Source of the DNA: Maribacter thermophilus | Lineage (GTDB): Bacteria; Bacteroidota; Bacteroidia; Flavobacteriales; Flavobacteriaceae | Direction: 5' to 3' | Length of the DNA stretch: 64,000 nucleotides | Assembly: GCF_001020565.1 (NCBI RefSeq) | Contig: NZ_LDAS01000001.1 | Coordinates: 906,402 to 970,401 of the forward strand | In this document: one piece after another, positions 53,055 through 61,907 of the stretch | How positions within the stretch are numbered: position 1 is the stretch's first letter | Layout of the letters: the number at the start of each line of letters is the position of its first letter | The notes under the pieces: generated by a model | Databases searched by the model: none | Told to the model about the DNA's origin: nothing | The model's input: only the letters and a program-made list of their open reading frames with translations | Translations under genes and position numbers: made by a program

Positions 53055-53684
53055 ATGTATCATAAAATTAACTTACGGGACCGTGTACGGGATTACCTAT
53101 TGGCACAAATGCAAAGTGGCCATTTAAAAATAGGTAAGACCATAAATTTGGCGGCCCTTTCAAGAGAACTGAACATTAGTGTAACCCCTATTAGGGAGGC
53201 ATTGACCCAGTTACAACAGTCCCATATTATAAAGGCCGTGCCCAACAGAGGTTTCATAGTATCCGATTTGGATGTAAAAGAGGCCAAAGAGCTTTATGGT
53301 TTGGTGGCAAACCTTGAGGTTATGGCTATTGAAAACTCTGAATTTGATGAAATAAGAATAACTGAATTAAAAAAGCAACAAGAGGTTTTTGAAAATGCCC
53401 AAGATGCATTATCACGAATTCAGGCAGATTTAGAGTTTCACCATCTTTTAACCAAAGGATACGACAATAGTCTGGCCCTTGAAATTCTTAAGAATTTAAA
53501 AACAAGAATATTCTTTTATGAGCGTGCATTTACCTCAGATGACTCTTTTTACAATAAATCGGATAATCAGCATGAGGCCATTATTTCTGCCATAGAGGAT
53601 AACAATGTACCTACGGCTTCCCTCCTACTTAAAATGAATTGGATGCTTATCTTAAATTATATCCAGAAAAAATTGACGGAATAA
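53055..53684 (+). CDS. GntR-family (FadR subfamily) transcriptional regulator
   Basis: The N-terminal winged helix-turn-helix spans about 5-70 (LRDRVRDYLLAQMQSGHLKI, then SVTPIREALTQLQQSHII). The C-terminal FCD helical ligand-binding domain spans about 85-205. Its metal-binding residues are recognisable as Asp in ADLEFHHLL, the His there, and His in NQHEAIISAIEDNN. FCD regulators sense carboxylate-type metabolites. Length 209 is normal. A palindromic operator lies just upstream. The effector and regulon are unknown. Confidence 0.93.
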   Translation: MYHKINLRDRVRDYLLAQMQSGHLKIGKTINLAALSRELNISVTPIREALTQLQQSHIIKAVPNRGFIVSDLDVKEAKELYGLVANLEVMAIENSEFDEIRITELKKQQEVFENAQDALSRIQADLEFHHLLTKGYDNSLALEILKNLKTRIFFYERAFTSDDSFYNKSDNQHEAIISAIEDNNVPTASLLLKMNWMLILNYIQKKLTE

Positions 53685-53685
53685 A

Positions 53686-54288
53686 TTATGCTTCCAAATC
53701 TTTTAGTACTTCAGCGGCATTGTCCGTAATTTTCTTATAGCTCCTATACCCCCACCGTGTAATTACTGTTACGAACAAAAGTGCAACTACTACCGCAAAC
53801 CATTGTATCGGTTCTGGTTGTGTATGAAAGATATTCTTGTTCGATATGATCTTTGAGGTAACGGGAACTACTATGAACATTAGCAAAAAGCTAAAGGCAA
53901 TACCTATTTGTTGTAATTTAAGAAGGTGGTTTTTTTCTTTTGTATACGTGATCAATGTTTCGCGATAGGTACCTTTTATAATATCCAGATTTTTAATCTT
54001 TTTAAGAGATCGCAATACAAGTGTGGGCATTATTGTGAGAAACCCTAAGGTAATTACACCGCATAATTGAAGATACCAGGTGTCTAGCTTATAAAAATTT
54101 ATGATGACAAATAGTGAGATTATATAGCACACTACGGCCCCCACTGTTTCATAGGTATTCAATGTTTTAAACTTATTTCGGTATTTATCCTGTGTCATTT
54201 TAAGAATTATTTCGTTAGTTAATTTTTCTTGTTTATTAAGCTGTTGGCTTAATTGGCTCCACGCCGTTTGTAATTCCTTTAGTTCCAT
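53686..54288 (-). CDS. Four-helix membrane protein, possible sigma partner
   Basis: A 200-residue protein with helices at about 49-66, 72-92, 126-146 and 160-180 and an N-terminal cytoplasmic helical part (MELKELQTAWSQLSQQLNKQ). It starts 6 bp after an ECF sigma factor gene, where anti-sigma factors are usually found, and could hold that sigma factor at the membrane through its N-terminal segment. No zinc-binding His-x-x-x-Cys-x-x-Cys motif is present, so it is not a classical ZAS protein. No family name recognised. Confidence 0.75.
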   Translation of the reverse strand: MELKELQTAWSQLSQQLNKQEKLTNEIILKMTQDKYRNKFKTLNTYETVGAVVCYIISLFVIINFYKLDTWYLQLCGVITLGFLTIMPTLVLRSLKKIKNLDIIKGTYRETLITYTKEKNHLLKLQQIGIAFSFLLMFIVVPVTSKIISNKNIFHTQPEPIQWFAVVVALLFVTVITRWGYRSYKKITDNAAEVLKDLEA

Positions 54289-54294
54289 GATATG

Positions 54295-54780
54295 TTATTT
54301 AGCCATGTTTTTCTTTAGTTTCGCTTTTATACGAGAAATTCTAGTACCTACGTTAGATTCGGAAAGCCCTGTGATTTGGGCCATTTCTTTGTAACTTTTG
54401 TCTTCTAAAAGCAATAACATTAACCCTTTTTCCAGTGGGTTTAGGTCTTGTATCTGTTGGTACAACAATTTTAAGCGTTCTTCTAAAACATCGTTTTTGG
54501 TTTCCGACCTATTTAATATTACCTCGGTAATGGGCACGGAATTGGAGTTCCTTTTTGATTTTTTTAATTGCGTAATAGCCGTATTCATTGCCACACGATA
54601 CATCCAAGTACTGATTTTTGATTCGTTTCTGAACGTATCAAAGTATTTCCATAGTTGATAGACCACCTCTTGAAATAGATCTTCTTGATCTTCTTTGTTG
54701 TTCGTATAAATAGAGGTTACCTTGAACAGCAATCCTTGGTGCTCCCTTATCAAATTAGCAAAAACCGTTTCTTTGCCCAT
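54295..54780 (-). CDS. ECF-type RNA polymerase sigma factor
   Basis: A 161-residue sigma-70. Region 2 is at about 15-75 (DQEDLFQEVVYQLWKYFDTF, then KISTWMYRVAMNTAITQLKK). Region 4 is at about 105-158 (LNPLEKGLMLLLLEDKSYKE, then GLSESNVGTRISRIKAKLKK). It has no extension beyond the two domains. It is followed after 6 bp by a four-helix membrane protein that could be its regulator. The regulon is unknown. Confidence 0.93.
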   Translation of the reverse strand: MGKETVFANLIREHQGLLFKVTSIYTNNKEDQEDLFQEVVYQLWKYFDTFRNESKISTWMYRVAMNTAITQLKKSKRNSNSVPITEVILNRSETKNDVLEERLKLLYQQIQDLNPLEKGLMLLLLEDKSYKEMAQITGLSESNVGTRISRIKAKLKKNMAK

Positions 54781-54918
54781 TTAGTAATGTTCTTTTATAG
54801 GTAAGTATGATCGATGGCCAAAAAATCACATTTGTATTGATTTTTATTCTCGTTGAGCATTAAAAGATAGTGTAAGGCAACAAAATAATTGTGCTGCCGT
54901 TATTCCTAAAAATAGAAC

Positions 54919-55056
54919 ATGCAGTTTTTAAATAAAGAGATAGAGCAACTTACCAAAAGAAAAAAGTCTCCTTCTTTGGTGAAAAAAGAAATTTCCTGTG
55001 GTATTTTTCAAGATGTAGAAAACCTTCCCAAAAAAGAAAAAACAGAAGAGAGATAA
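54919..55056 (+). CDS. Possible 45-aa small protein
   Basis: ATG at 54919, TAA at 55054-55056, in the space between the sigma factor (reverse) and the amidohydrolase (reverse). The product is MQFLNKEIEQLTKRKKSPSL followed by a Lys/Glu-rich tail, soluble, basic. Codon use is normal for the window. There is no recognised family, and no promoter was found. It could be a real small gene or a chance ORF. Confidence 0.35.
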   Translation: MQFLNKEIEQLTKRKKSPSLVKKEISCGIFQDVENLPKKEKTEER

Positions 55057-55060
55057 TCGT

Positions 55061-56161
55061 TTATTCGAATAAAGATCTATCTAGACCGGGAACTATATTC
55101 AATGCATTTTTATAATATACTTTTTTAAGAACCTCGTCTGGCAGGTTTAGACCATACATTGCCCAAAACGCATGGTACTTTTTATAATAGGGAAAGTACT
55201 CGTCATTGCTTTCCAAAACCCTAAAGTAGGTAGGAAACTCTTCGGGTTTCCAGCTATCTTTTCCAAAAAGGATCCTGTCTTGATATTTTATAAAAAATGC
55301 GTGAGCGTTTTGTGGTTGCCTACCTAATTCGGCAATCACGGCGGCTATGCCAACATACATATTAGGCATTTCGTCCAAAAGTGTTCCCAATTTGGTTAAA
55401 TTATTGGCGTACCACCCCATGTGGGCATTTATGAACTTTGTCTTTGGGTGTTTCTTAAAAACGTTATGTTGTTCTTGTATAATTTGCTCCCATGGTGCGG
55501 GATCTGTATCGGAACGTTTTCTTCTTGGATGCGTTTTTAACTCTAACCATCTTTCATTATCGCTATTCATTTCTTCCCAGAATGGTTTTGGATCTGCCGC
55601 ATGTATGATTACGGGGATTCCCAATTCACCACACTTGGCCCAAATAGGGTCTAAACGTGGGTCATCTATGGCCAATCTATTGCCATTGATATCTTTGTTC
55701 CGTAAACCTAAACTTTTAAAAACCTTAAGCCCTTTTGCTCCATTTTTAACATCTTTTTCTAGCTGATCGGCCGCTTTTTTGCCCCAATCTGATCCCCCTG
55801 CCCCTTCAAAATCCACATTGGCAAAAACTGCAAATCGGTTTGGGTAGCTCTTATTTATATTCTCTACCTTTTCTTTTAAACTACTTCCAGAACCTCCGCT
55901 AAGATTAATCATAATACCTTCGTTAAGGTTGTCCATGTCCTGCAACAAACTTGATAGCTTTTTTATGGACATATCCCTTTGATGACTGTGTACATCTATA
56001 AAAGGAAATTTAGCCCGTTTTATCTCTTTTCCCGGTACTACAAGGGTAGATTTTGGGTTGTATTCCTCAAAACTCATTTCTTGGGCATTTATAGCTAACG
56101 ATTGAAATAGGGCAATTACAATAAAGAAATAAAATTCTTTGGTGAAGTCTGTTTTAATCAT
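55061..56161 (-). CDS. Exported amidohydrolase-family protein
   Basis: A 366-residue protein of the amidohydrolase superfamily (Amidohydro_2 type). The ATG at 56161 gives signal peptide FYFFIVIALFQSLAINAQ. Metal ligands: HSH in FIDVHSHQRD, His in VIIHAADPKPFW, His in FINAHMGW, and Asp in ILFGKDSWKPE. It acts on C-N or C-O bonds outside the cytoplasm; the substrate is unknown. Its start lies inside the stop region of the MocA-like gene (8-bp overlap), so it belongs to the XdhC operon. It is unusual that a secreted hydrolase joins a molybdenum cofactor operon. Confidence 0.88.
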   Translation of the reverse strand: MIKTDFTKEFYFFIVIALFQSLAINAQEMSFEEYNPKSTLVVPGKEIKRAKFPFIDVHSHQRDMSIKKLSSLLQDMDNLNEGIMINLSGGSGSSLKEKVENINKSYPNRFAVFANVDFEGAGGSDWGKKAADQLEKDVKNGAKGLKVFKSLGLRNKDINGNRLAIDDPRLDPIWAKCGELGIPVIIHAADPKPFWEEMNSDNERWLELKTHPRRKRSDTDPAPWEQIIQEQHNVFKKHPKTKFINAHMGWYANNLTKLGTLLDEMPNMYVGIAAVIAELGRQPQNAHAFFIKYQDRILFGKDSWKPEEFPTYFRVLESNDEYFPYYKKYHAFWAMYGLNLPDEVLKKVYYKNALNIVPGLDRSLFE

Positions 56162-56783
56162 GTAGTGGTTTGTTATGGTTTTGTTCATATATGCTTTTAT
56201 ATTCCTCAGGGGTGTCAATGTCGGTAACCATGTTACCGGCCTCCAACGTTAATACGTCTTTTTTATATTTGGCTAGTACATTTTTTGCTCCGAAATCTGA
56301 TTCTAATTTACATAATTCTTTAAGTAACGACCGGTCAAAAATTGCAGGTACTCCCGCTTTGTTTTTATAAGCACTTGCAACTATCGGATTATGGCCATGG
56401 TAAAATTCATCAATTAATTTGTTGTAATAATCAACAGTAAACAAGGGTTGGTCCGCCAAACAGATCAAAATACCGTCTATTTGCATATTCAAGTTTAATA
56501 TATAGCGCACCCCAAAAGAAATACTACAGCCCAATCCGTTCGCCCAAGCTGCATTCTCCACAACATCGCACCCAAGAGCATTGAAGTCGATTTTATCGTT
56601 AATAGAAGAAGCATTACCCCCCAACACCGTAACAGTAAAGCCAACGGTACTTTGTTTGACCATATTGATCGTGTGTTCCAATAAGGTTTTGCCTTTCCAG
56701 GGCAATAGTTGTTTTATCGCTTTCATTCTGTGCGATCCGCCAGCGGCCATTATTAAAACAGCTATGTTTTTGTCCTTGTTCAA
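56154..56783 (-). CDS. MocA/MobA-like nucleotidyltransferase
   Basis: A 209-residue nucleotidyltransferase of the molybdenum-cofactor cytidylyl/guanylyltransferase type. The N-terminal motif is IMAAGGSHRMKAIKQLLPW, with the usual Gly-x-x-x-Arg-Met region; the substrate loop is ILICLADQPLFTVDYY; the C-terminal motif is VTDIDTPEEYKS. It would attach CMP to the molybdopterin cofactor (MCD form) for hydroxylases. Its 5' end overlaps the XdhC stop by 4 bp (ATGA). It would load molybdenum hydroxylases such as xanthine or aldehyde dehydrogenases, none of which is in this window. Confidence 0.9.
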   Translation of the reverse strand: MNKDKNIAVLIMAAGGSHRMKAIKQLLPWKGKTLLEHTINMVKQSTVGFTVTVLGGNASSINDKIDFNALGCDVVENAAWANGLGCSISFGVRYILNLNMQIDGILICLADQPLFTVDYYNKLIDEFYHGHNPIVASAYKNKAGVPAIFDRSLLKELCKLESDFGAKNVLAKYKKDVLTLEAGNMVTDIDTPEEYKSIYEQNHNKPLHD

Positions 56784-57790
56784 TTATGAATACCTTCTTT
56801 TTTGTCTTTTAACATCATGGGTTGCTGTTTCCTGATTACGGCTAAAATTTCTGAAAGTATGGAAATGGCAATTTCTTCGGGAGCCTCTGCACCAATATTT
56901 AATCCGGCGGGACCATGAATCCTATCAAAAAAGTCGTATTCATCGTCCGGATACAGCTCAATATACTCCCCAAACAATTTTTCTCTTCTGTTTACGGGGC
57001 CCAAAAGCCCAAAATACATGGGGTTACAGTTTTTAAGTGCGTGCAGATATTTTAGGTCTTTTACGTAACTGTGCGTCATTAATATCAATGCTGTTTGGTC
57101 ATCGATTTTAGCAATAGGCAACTCATTTGGTTCTACGTTCCAAAACTCGTCAACTCCCTCAAAATCATTTATTGTCTTACCTTCTGCCGGTACTGTGCTC
57201 ACCATTACCTCCCACCCCATCTGCATAGCTAGTTTAGATAGTTTTACGGCATCGTGCTCCCCTCCTATAATCACCAATCTGTAGCTAGGTTGCAATACCT
57301 GTTCAAAAACTGGTACGGATTCTTTTTCAAGAACATTGTTGTTTAGGTAAATCCATTCTTTATCAAATAGAAAACGAGAGCCTATATTCTCATGTTCACC
57401 GTATTCTTTAATAAAACCCGACGCAATTTTAAAAGGCTTCCTTCGGGCTATAGATTTTTTAAAGCCATTAAGTATTTCATGGGTAGGGGAAAAAGGCTCT
57501 ATGAGAATATAAAGTATTCCCTCACAACCCAATCTAAAACGCCCATCGTAAGTCATTATCTTGGCCTTGCCCGCACTAAAAACACTGGAAGCCTGAAATA
57601 GGATTTCTTTTTCTACACAACCTCCACTAACGGCACCTATCATTTTTCCATGTTCAGAAATTAACATACGAACCCCCGGCCTTCTGTAAGAAGACCCGTC
57701 GAGGGCCACTACCGTAGCAAGTACAGTTTTAAGACCACTATTATTGAAAGAGACATATGCCTCGAAAATTTTTTTTAATTCATGTGTCAT
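56780..57790 (-). CDS. XdhC/CoxI family molybdenum-hydroxylase maturation protein
   Basis: A 336-residue protein with the XdhC/CoxI N-terminal domain (TVVALDGSSYRRPGVRMLI, then GAVSGGCVEKEIL, LGCEGILYILIEP) and the Rossmann-like C-terminal XdhC_C domain (LVIIGGEHDAVKLSKLAMQM; LLGPVNRREKLF; IHGPAGLNIGAEAPEEIAIS). XdhC binds molybdenum cofactor and inserts it into xanthine dehydrogenase after sulfuration. It is the first gene of the operon XdhC - MocA - amidohydrolase. Confidence 0.94.
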   Translation of the reverse strand: MTHELKKIFEAYVSFNNSGLKTVLATVVALDGSSYRRPGVRMLISEHGKMIGAVSGGCVEKEILFQASSVFSAGKAKIMTYDGRFRLGCEGILYILIEPFSPTHEILNGFKKSIARRKPFKIASGFIKEYGEHENIGSRFLFDKEWIYLNNNVLEKESVPVFEQVLQPSYRLVIIGGEHDAVKLSKLAMQMGWEVMVSTVPAEGKTINDFEGVDEFWNVEPNELPIAKIDDQTALILMTHSYVKDLKYLHALKNCNPMYFGLLGPVNRREKLFGEYIELYPDDEYDFFDRIHGPAGLNIGAEAPEEIAISILSEILAVIRKQQPMMLKDKKEGIHN

Positions 57791-57964
57791 TCTATGTGCG
57801 AATGATGTGTAATTTTGCTTTTCGAATATTGGAAATTACCTATTCTAAGCTAATTTAGAGATGTGATTTCCTGTTCTTTAACATTGTTTAACATATTTTT
57901 TTCGATAACTAATAATTTCTAGGCAGAATGTCCGTTTTGCTTGTTGAACTCAAAATGTATGATT

Positions 57965-59056
57965 ATGAAATTGTTCTTTAAAACCTTTGGTTTTGTTTTG
58001 TTTATCTCTTTGTTCATTTCCTGTGGAAATGCAGATGATGATGTTGATTTTGACCTTAATTTAGGAGATGGCCTTGGCAAAGGAACGGAGGTTGATGACT
58101 GTCTAGGACTGGAAGAAGGCGAATTGGTACTCTCAATACAGGAACAGTATACCACACTACCAGGAAAAGTATCTATATTCTTTAAAGTATCGGACACTAA
58201 CGGAAATCCCGTGCCTGGCTTAACGGCAGACCAGTTTACTATTTATGAGCAAGGTAGAAATGATGAATGTTTCAATACTATTTCTACTTCAGAATCATAC
58301 GCCCGGATCTCTCCAAATTCACAAATATTCAATAACAATACCCTTTTGGTGTTGGATTTAAGTAATAGTGTGCTGGAAAGCGGTTTAGAGGAATTAAAAC
58401 TGGCAAGTACAAGTTTTGTAGATAACGTGATGCCGGATATTTCAGAAGATTCTTTTAAAATGGCCATTTATTGGTTCGACGGGGAAGATGAACTTCACCT
58501 TTTAAACGAATTAACTTCTTCAAAAGAAGAATTAATCGCTTCTATTGACGGAATTACAGATGATATTAGTACCGATTTGTCTACCGATTTATATGGTGCG
58601 GTCATTAAGTCTACCGACATTGCTACCGATTTAATAAAAGAGACTACGTCGGGTGGTAATATCGGAGCCGCTTCGGTGGTAATTTTTACGGATGGTACCG
58701 ATCAGGCATCTAGATACAAGAAAGATACCGCACTGGAAAAGGTGAACGAAGCCAATGCCAACATATCGTTCTTTAGCATTGGCCTTGGTAGTGAAATTGA
58801 TACGGAAGTGTTGACTGAAATAGGAAAAACCTCGAGTGTATTTGCAACTAATACAGATGAATTGGAAGACACATTTAACGAAATATCGGAAAAAGTATCT
58901 GAGCGGGCCAACAGTTTTTACCTATTTGAATATTGTAGTCCCAAGCGTGACGGAAGTGGTGAGAACAATCTTGCCATAGAGGTGAATACAGGTACCAAAC
59001 AAGGGGCGGTGCAAACTAAATTTAATGCGGACGGATTTACTGGCGGTTGCGAGTAA
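57965..59056 (+). CDS. Von Willebrand factor type A domain lipoprotein
   Basis: A 363-residue lipoprotein. The ATG at 57965 gives leader FGFVLFISLFISC with Cys20 lipidated and an Asp-rich stretch after it. Residues about 60-100 form an Ig-like strand region (FKVSDTNGNPVPGLTADQFT). The VWA domain spans about 125-320 with MIDAS motif DLSNS in LLVLDLSNSVLES, a Thr in SDLSTDLYGAVI-type position, and VIFTDGTDQAS. The final region has two cysteines. It is likely a surface adhesion or protein-interaction module. It is preceded by 174 bp and followed by a terminator. Confidence 0.9.
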   Translation: MKLFFKTFGFVLFISLFISCGNADDDVDFDLNLGDGLGKGTEVDDCLGLEEGELVLSIQEQYTTLPGKVSIFFKVSDTNGNPVPGLTADQFTIYEQGRNDECFNTISTSESYARISPNSQIFNNNTLLVLDLSNSVLESGLEELKLASTSFVDNVMPDISEDSFKMAIYWFDGEDELHLLNELTSSKEELIASIDGITDDISTDLSTDLYGAVIKSTDIATDLIKETTSGGNIGAASVVIFTDGTDQASRYKKDTALEKVNEANANISFFSIGLGSEIDTEVLTEIGKTSSVFATNTDELEDTFNEISEKVSERANSFYLFEYCSPKRDGSGENNLAIEVNTGTKQGAVQTKFNADGFTGGCE

Positions 59057-59076
59057 TAAATCTAAAAATATGATGT

Positions 59077-59103
59077 AGGGCGGTGTTGACCGCCCTTTTT
59101 TTA
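59077..59103 (+). terminator. Rho-independent terminator after VWA gene
   Basis: AGGGCGGT pairs with ACCGCCCT around a GTTG loop and is followed by seven T. It lies about 20 bp after the stop. Confidence 0.85.
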
Positions 59104-59258
59104 TGTCTTTTTTTAAAATATTTAAAAATCTAAAAACCAAGTTCTTAAGAAGATACATTATACGTATCGGGTATGACCGACATTTGATAAACATCCATAT
59201 TATAATTTATTCCGTAAATGTTACTGTAACACTAATATAAATTTTAAAGAATATTCAA

Positions 59259-60086
59259 ATGAGAAAATTATCAGTAGTTGGTGTACTTTCTTTGGCACTT
59301 TTAACCTCTTGTGTTTCCAAAAAGAAATATGTCGCTTTAGAAGACAGCCTTTCCCAAACCCAAAGCAGGTTAACAAAAACCCAAGTGGAAAAAGAGGAGT
59401 TAGAAGCTAAATTTGCCAAAATTGAAGCTCGAGTGGAAGAATATAATTCCAAGATAAATTCGCTTAAAGAAATGAACGATAGCCAATTTACATCTGTAGA
59501 TGATGTGGCGGTTATGAGCAACAATACCAAGGCAAAGATGAGAAAGACCTTGCAGAATGTTGACCCAGCTAAATTGGCAGGAGCCAAAACGCTTCAAGAC
59601 TCTATGAACTTGGCCGTTTCCTATAAATTAAAACAATCTATATCAGATGATAGCGAAGATGTAGATGTGAGTATAGACAAAACGGTAGTAATGATCAATA
59701 TCTCCGACGAGCTATTGTTCAACACTGCTAGTTACAGGGTGAGCAGCAAAGCAGAGAACATTCTAAAAAAGCTTGCGGAAGTCATTAAATCTGAGCCTAG
59801 TATGGAAGTAATGGTAGAAGGTCACACAGATTCTAGAACCATTAACACCCCTGTAATAGCCGATAACTGGGATCTAAGTGTAAAAAGAGCTACTTCTATA
59901 GTTAGGGAATTGCAACATAAATACGGTGTAGACCCAAAGCAATTAATTGCGGCCGGAAGAAGCAGCTACCTACCATTGGTAGAAAACGATACCAAAGAGA
60001 ATATGGCCAAGAACAGAAGAACAAGAATTGTTATTCTTCCTAATTTGGATAAATTCTTTGCCTTGTTGGATACAGAGAGCCTATAA
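59259..60086 (+). CDS. OmpA-family peptidoglycan-binding lipoprotein
   Basis: A 275-residue lipoprotein with lipobox LLTSC (Cys18). A coiled coil at about 25-75 (ALEDSLSQTQSRLTKTQVEK) precedes a linker. The C-terminal OmpA-like domain spans about 145-270. Its peptidoglycan-binding motif is VMVEGHTDSRTINTP, and NRRTRIVILPN marks the conserved Arg at the end. The protein likely ties the outer membrane to the murein. It is 202 bp from the VWA gene, with its own leader region, and is followed by a terminator. Confidence 0.94.
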   Translation: MRKLSVVGVLSLALLTSCVSKKKYVALEDSLSQTQSRLTKTQVEKEELEAKFAKIEARVEEYNSKINSLKEMNDSQFTSVDDVAVMSNNTKAKMRKTLQNVDPAKLAGAKTLQDSMNLAVSYKLKQSISDDSEDVDVSIDKTVVMINISDELLFNTASYRVSSKAENILKKLAEVIKSEPSMEVMVEGHTDSRTINTPVIADNWDLSVKRATSIVRELQHKYGVDPKQLIAAGRSSYLPLVENDTKENMAKNRRTRIVILPNLDKFFALLDTESL

Positions 60087-60108
60087 AGGATAAATCCATT
60101 ATAAAATT

Positions 60109-60139
60109 AAAAAGGGAAGCCATAATGCTTCCCTTTTTT
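60109..60139 (+). terminator. Rho-independent terminator after OmpA gene
   Basis: AAAAAGGGAAGC pairs with GCTTCCCTTTTTT around a six-base loop (CATAAT), 23 bp after the OmpA stop. Confidence 0.87.
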
Positions 60140-60263
60140 GTTTTCCGTTATAAAAAGTAGGGTTTTTGCAACTATGGTTGTTCTATACATATAATACCCA
60201 ATTCTTACTTGACCAACCACATCCTAAAAGCTATGAAGATGTTTAATGTAGAAAGAAAAAATC

Positions 60264-60431
60264 ATGGATGTATACAAAGAAATTCTCCAAAAAAGTGCCC
60301 TTGGCCTATTGACCCCGCCGATTAAAAGTTTGGTGTTGCTTTTGTTCTTGGTTATCGTAAGCATACTTTTTACCATGCTTGTTTTATTGTTGAAATACGG
60401 TCTTTATGCCAATATTAGTTTCGGATATTAA
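60264..60431 (+). CDS. Small membrane peptide, 55 aa
   Basis: ATG at 60264, TAA at 60429-60431. The product MDVYKEILQKSALGLL continues into one strong hydrophobic helix at about 22-43 (SLVLLLFLVIVSILFTMLVL), then a short tail ending NISFGY. It lies between a terminator and the convergent M14 gene. The composition and position are typical of small inner-membrane peptides missed by gene finders. No family recognised. A TTTAATG start at 60234 would give a different, less protein-like frame. Confidence 0.5.
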   Translation: MDVYKEILQKSALGLLTPPIKSLVLLLFLVIVSILFTMLVLLLKYGLYANISFGY

Positions 60432-60440
60432 AAATCGGGA

Positions 60441-61907
60441 CTATCTATAGATCATCGCATTGGGTATATTTATTTTTTCCGAATTTACATCGATAAGAAA
60501 ACCATTGATAACGGTATACTTTACAACGCCTTTATCCTCCAGTATGAAAGTAGGGTTAATACCAGGTTGAAGCCTAAGCTCTGGAACCTCATATTTTTCG
60601 CTAATTATATGAAAAGGAAGCGAAGCGTTCAGCGCCTTTCTGGGTATAGATGACACCCTTACATAGCCATAACCTTGGCTAAGTAATTTTTTTGCATCCA
60701 GTTGTTTTGCTTCTTCTAGGGTTTTTACTACGGTAGGGTATACTTTTGCTGGTTTAATCGTATAATCTCTGGCATCCAATGTTTTGTAACCATAATAAGT
60801 GGATAGGTCCCCTTGGTCCCATATGCGGCTACTGTACCAAAAACTATTATGGTCTTCGTAATCAACCTCTACCTGGTTTATACCAAGATCAATCACATAT
60901 TTCTTTCCTAAAAGGTTATAGTTGGCTCCGGTAATCTTTAAATCGAAAAGCATCCGGTTGTTTTCTGGAATTTTCTCGTACTCAGAAATATCTATTTCTT
61001 TATAATTCTGTTTTGCAATGGTGTAGATCGCAGACAAAATGGATACGTAATTAAGTTTTCTGATTTCTTGTTTTTCTACGTCATCTGGATATCCGCCAGA
61101 TTCGATCAGTATGGCACTGGTGCCCCATTTTTGAATGTTATCGCCAAAGGCCCTGGGCTCAAAGTCGTCATTATACCTTCCTACTTGTCCGGGGGCATAC
61201 TTTTGAATAATATTATTCATGAATACAATTATCTTCATGGCATTGCCACGGACTTCATTAATGTCTTTTTCGTAATTATAGGCGGGCGCCAAATAGGAAA
61301 TCGTCGCGGGTTTTTCCGTACGTTCGGCATTGTAATACGTACTTTGGTCATGCAGGTTAAACCCAAAATCAGCCTCTAGACTGTCACGTACACGCTTTAA
61401 TGTTTGCCCTTCGGGAGATTGTAAACGTAAGGCATCCCTATTAATATCAATACCAAGAATATTGCGTCTTTGATATAGTTCTGCCCCATCAGGGTTCAAC
61501 ATAGGAAGAAAATGAATGGTCAAATTTTTAAGGATGGCCTCTTTTTCTTCCATAAAATCAGGGCTATCCAAGAAATTAAGTATATCAAAAATAGCCTGCG
61601 TTGCAGTAGGTTCGTCTCCGTGCATCTGTGACCAAAGAAACACATCGGTATGACCAGAACCAATACTTATAAGGTTTAAACTTCGACCTTCTATGGAGGT
61701 ACCTACCTTATTGACCTTGAATTTAGGATTGTTCCTTAAGGAGGCTATCAATGGTTGTATATCCTTATGTTTAATGCGTCTTTTGCTTAGTGTTGGCTCT
61801 TTGTACGATCCGTAGGTTTCATATAGTTGCGTGGTAATATTCGATTCTTGTCCGTTTACTATAAATAAAGAGCAACAAGCTATTAATGTTATGCAAATAT
61901 TTTTCAT
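60441..61907 (-). CDS. M14 family zinc carboxypeptidase
   Basis: A 488-residue exported peptidase (signal ending FIVNGQ). Zinc ligands are His96 and Glu99 in SQMHGDEPTATQA and a third His in FGFNLHDQSTYY. The loop MLNPDGAELYQRRN-type carries the Asn-Pro-Asp-Gly-Ala motif, followed by INRDALRLQSPEGQTLK. The catalytic Glu is in SAILIESGGYPDD. The C-terminal half adds beta-sandwich strands. Because it is coupled by a 4-bp overlap to a peptidoglycan amidase, its substrate may be the murein stem peptide, as in gamma-D-Glu-mDAP carboxypeptidases. This is an inference. Confidence 0.92.
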   Translation of the reverse strand: MKNICITLIACCSLFIVNGQESNITTQLYETYGSYKEPTLSKRRIKHKDIQPLIASLRNNPKFKVNKVGTSIEGRSLNLISIGSGHTDVFLWSQMHGDEPTATQAIFDILNFLDSPDFMEEKEAILKNLTIHFLPMLNPDGAELYQRRNILGIDINRDALRLQSPEGQTLKRVRDSLEADFGFNLHDQSTYYNAERTEKPATISYLAPAYNYEKDINEVRGNAMKIIVFMNNIIQKYAPGQVGRYNDDFEPRAFGDNIQKWGTSAILIESGGYPDDVEKQEIRKLNYVSILSAIYTIAKQNYKEIDISEYEKIPENNRMLFDLKITGANYNLLGKKYVIDLGINQVEVDYEDHNSFWYSSRIWDQGDLSTYYGYKTLDARDYTIKPAKVYPTVVKTLEEAKQLDAKKLLSQGYGYVRVSSIPRKALNASLPFHIISEKYEVPELRLQPGINPTFILEDKGVVKYTVINGFLIDVNSEKINIPNAMIYR

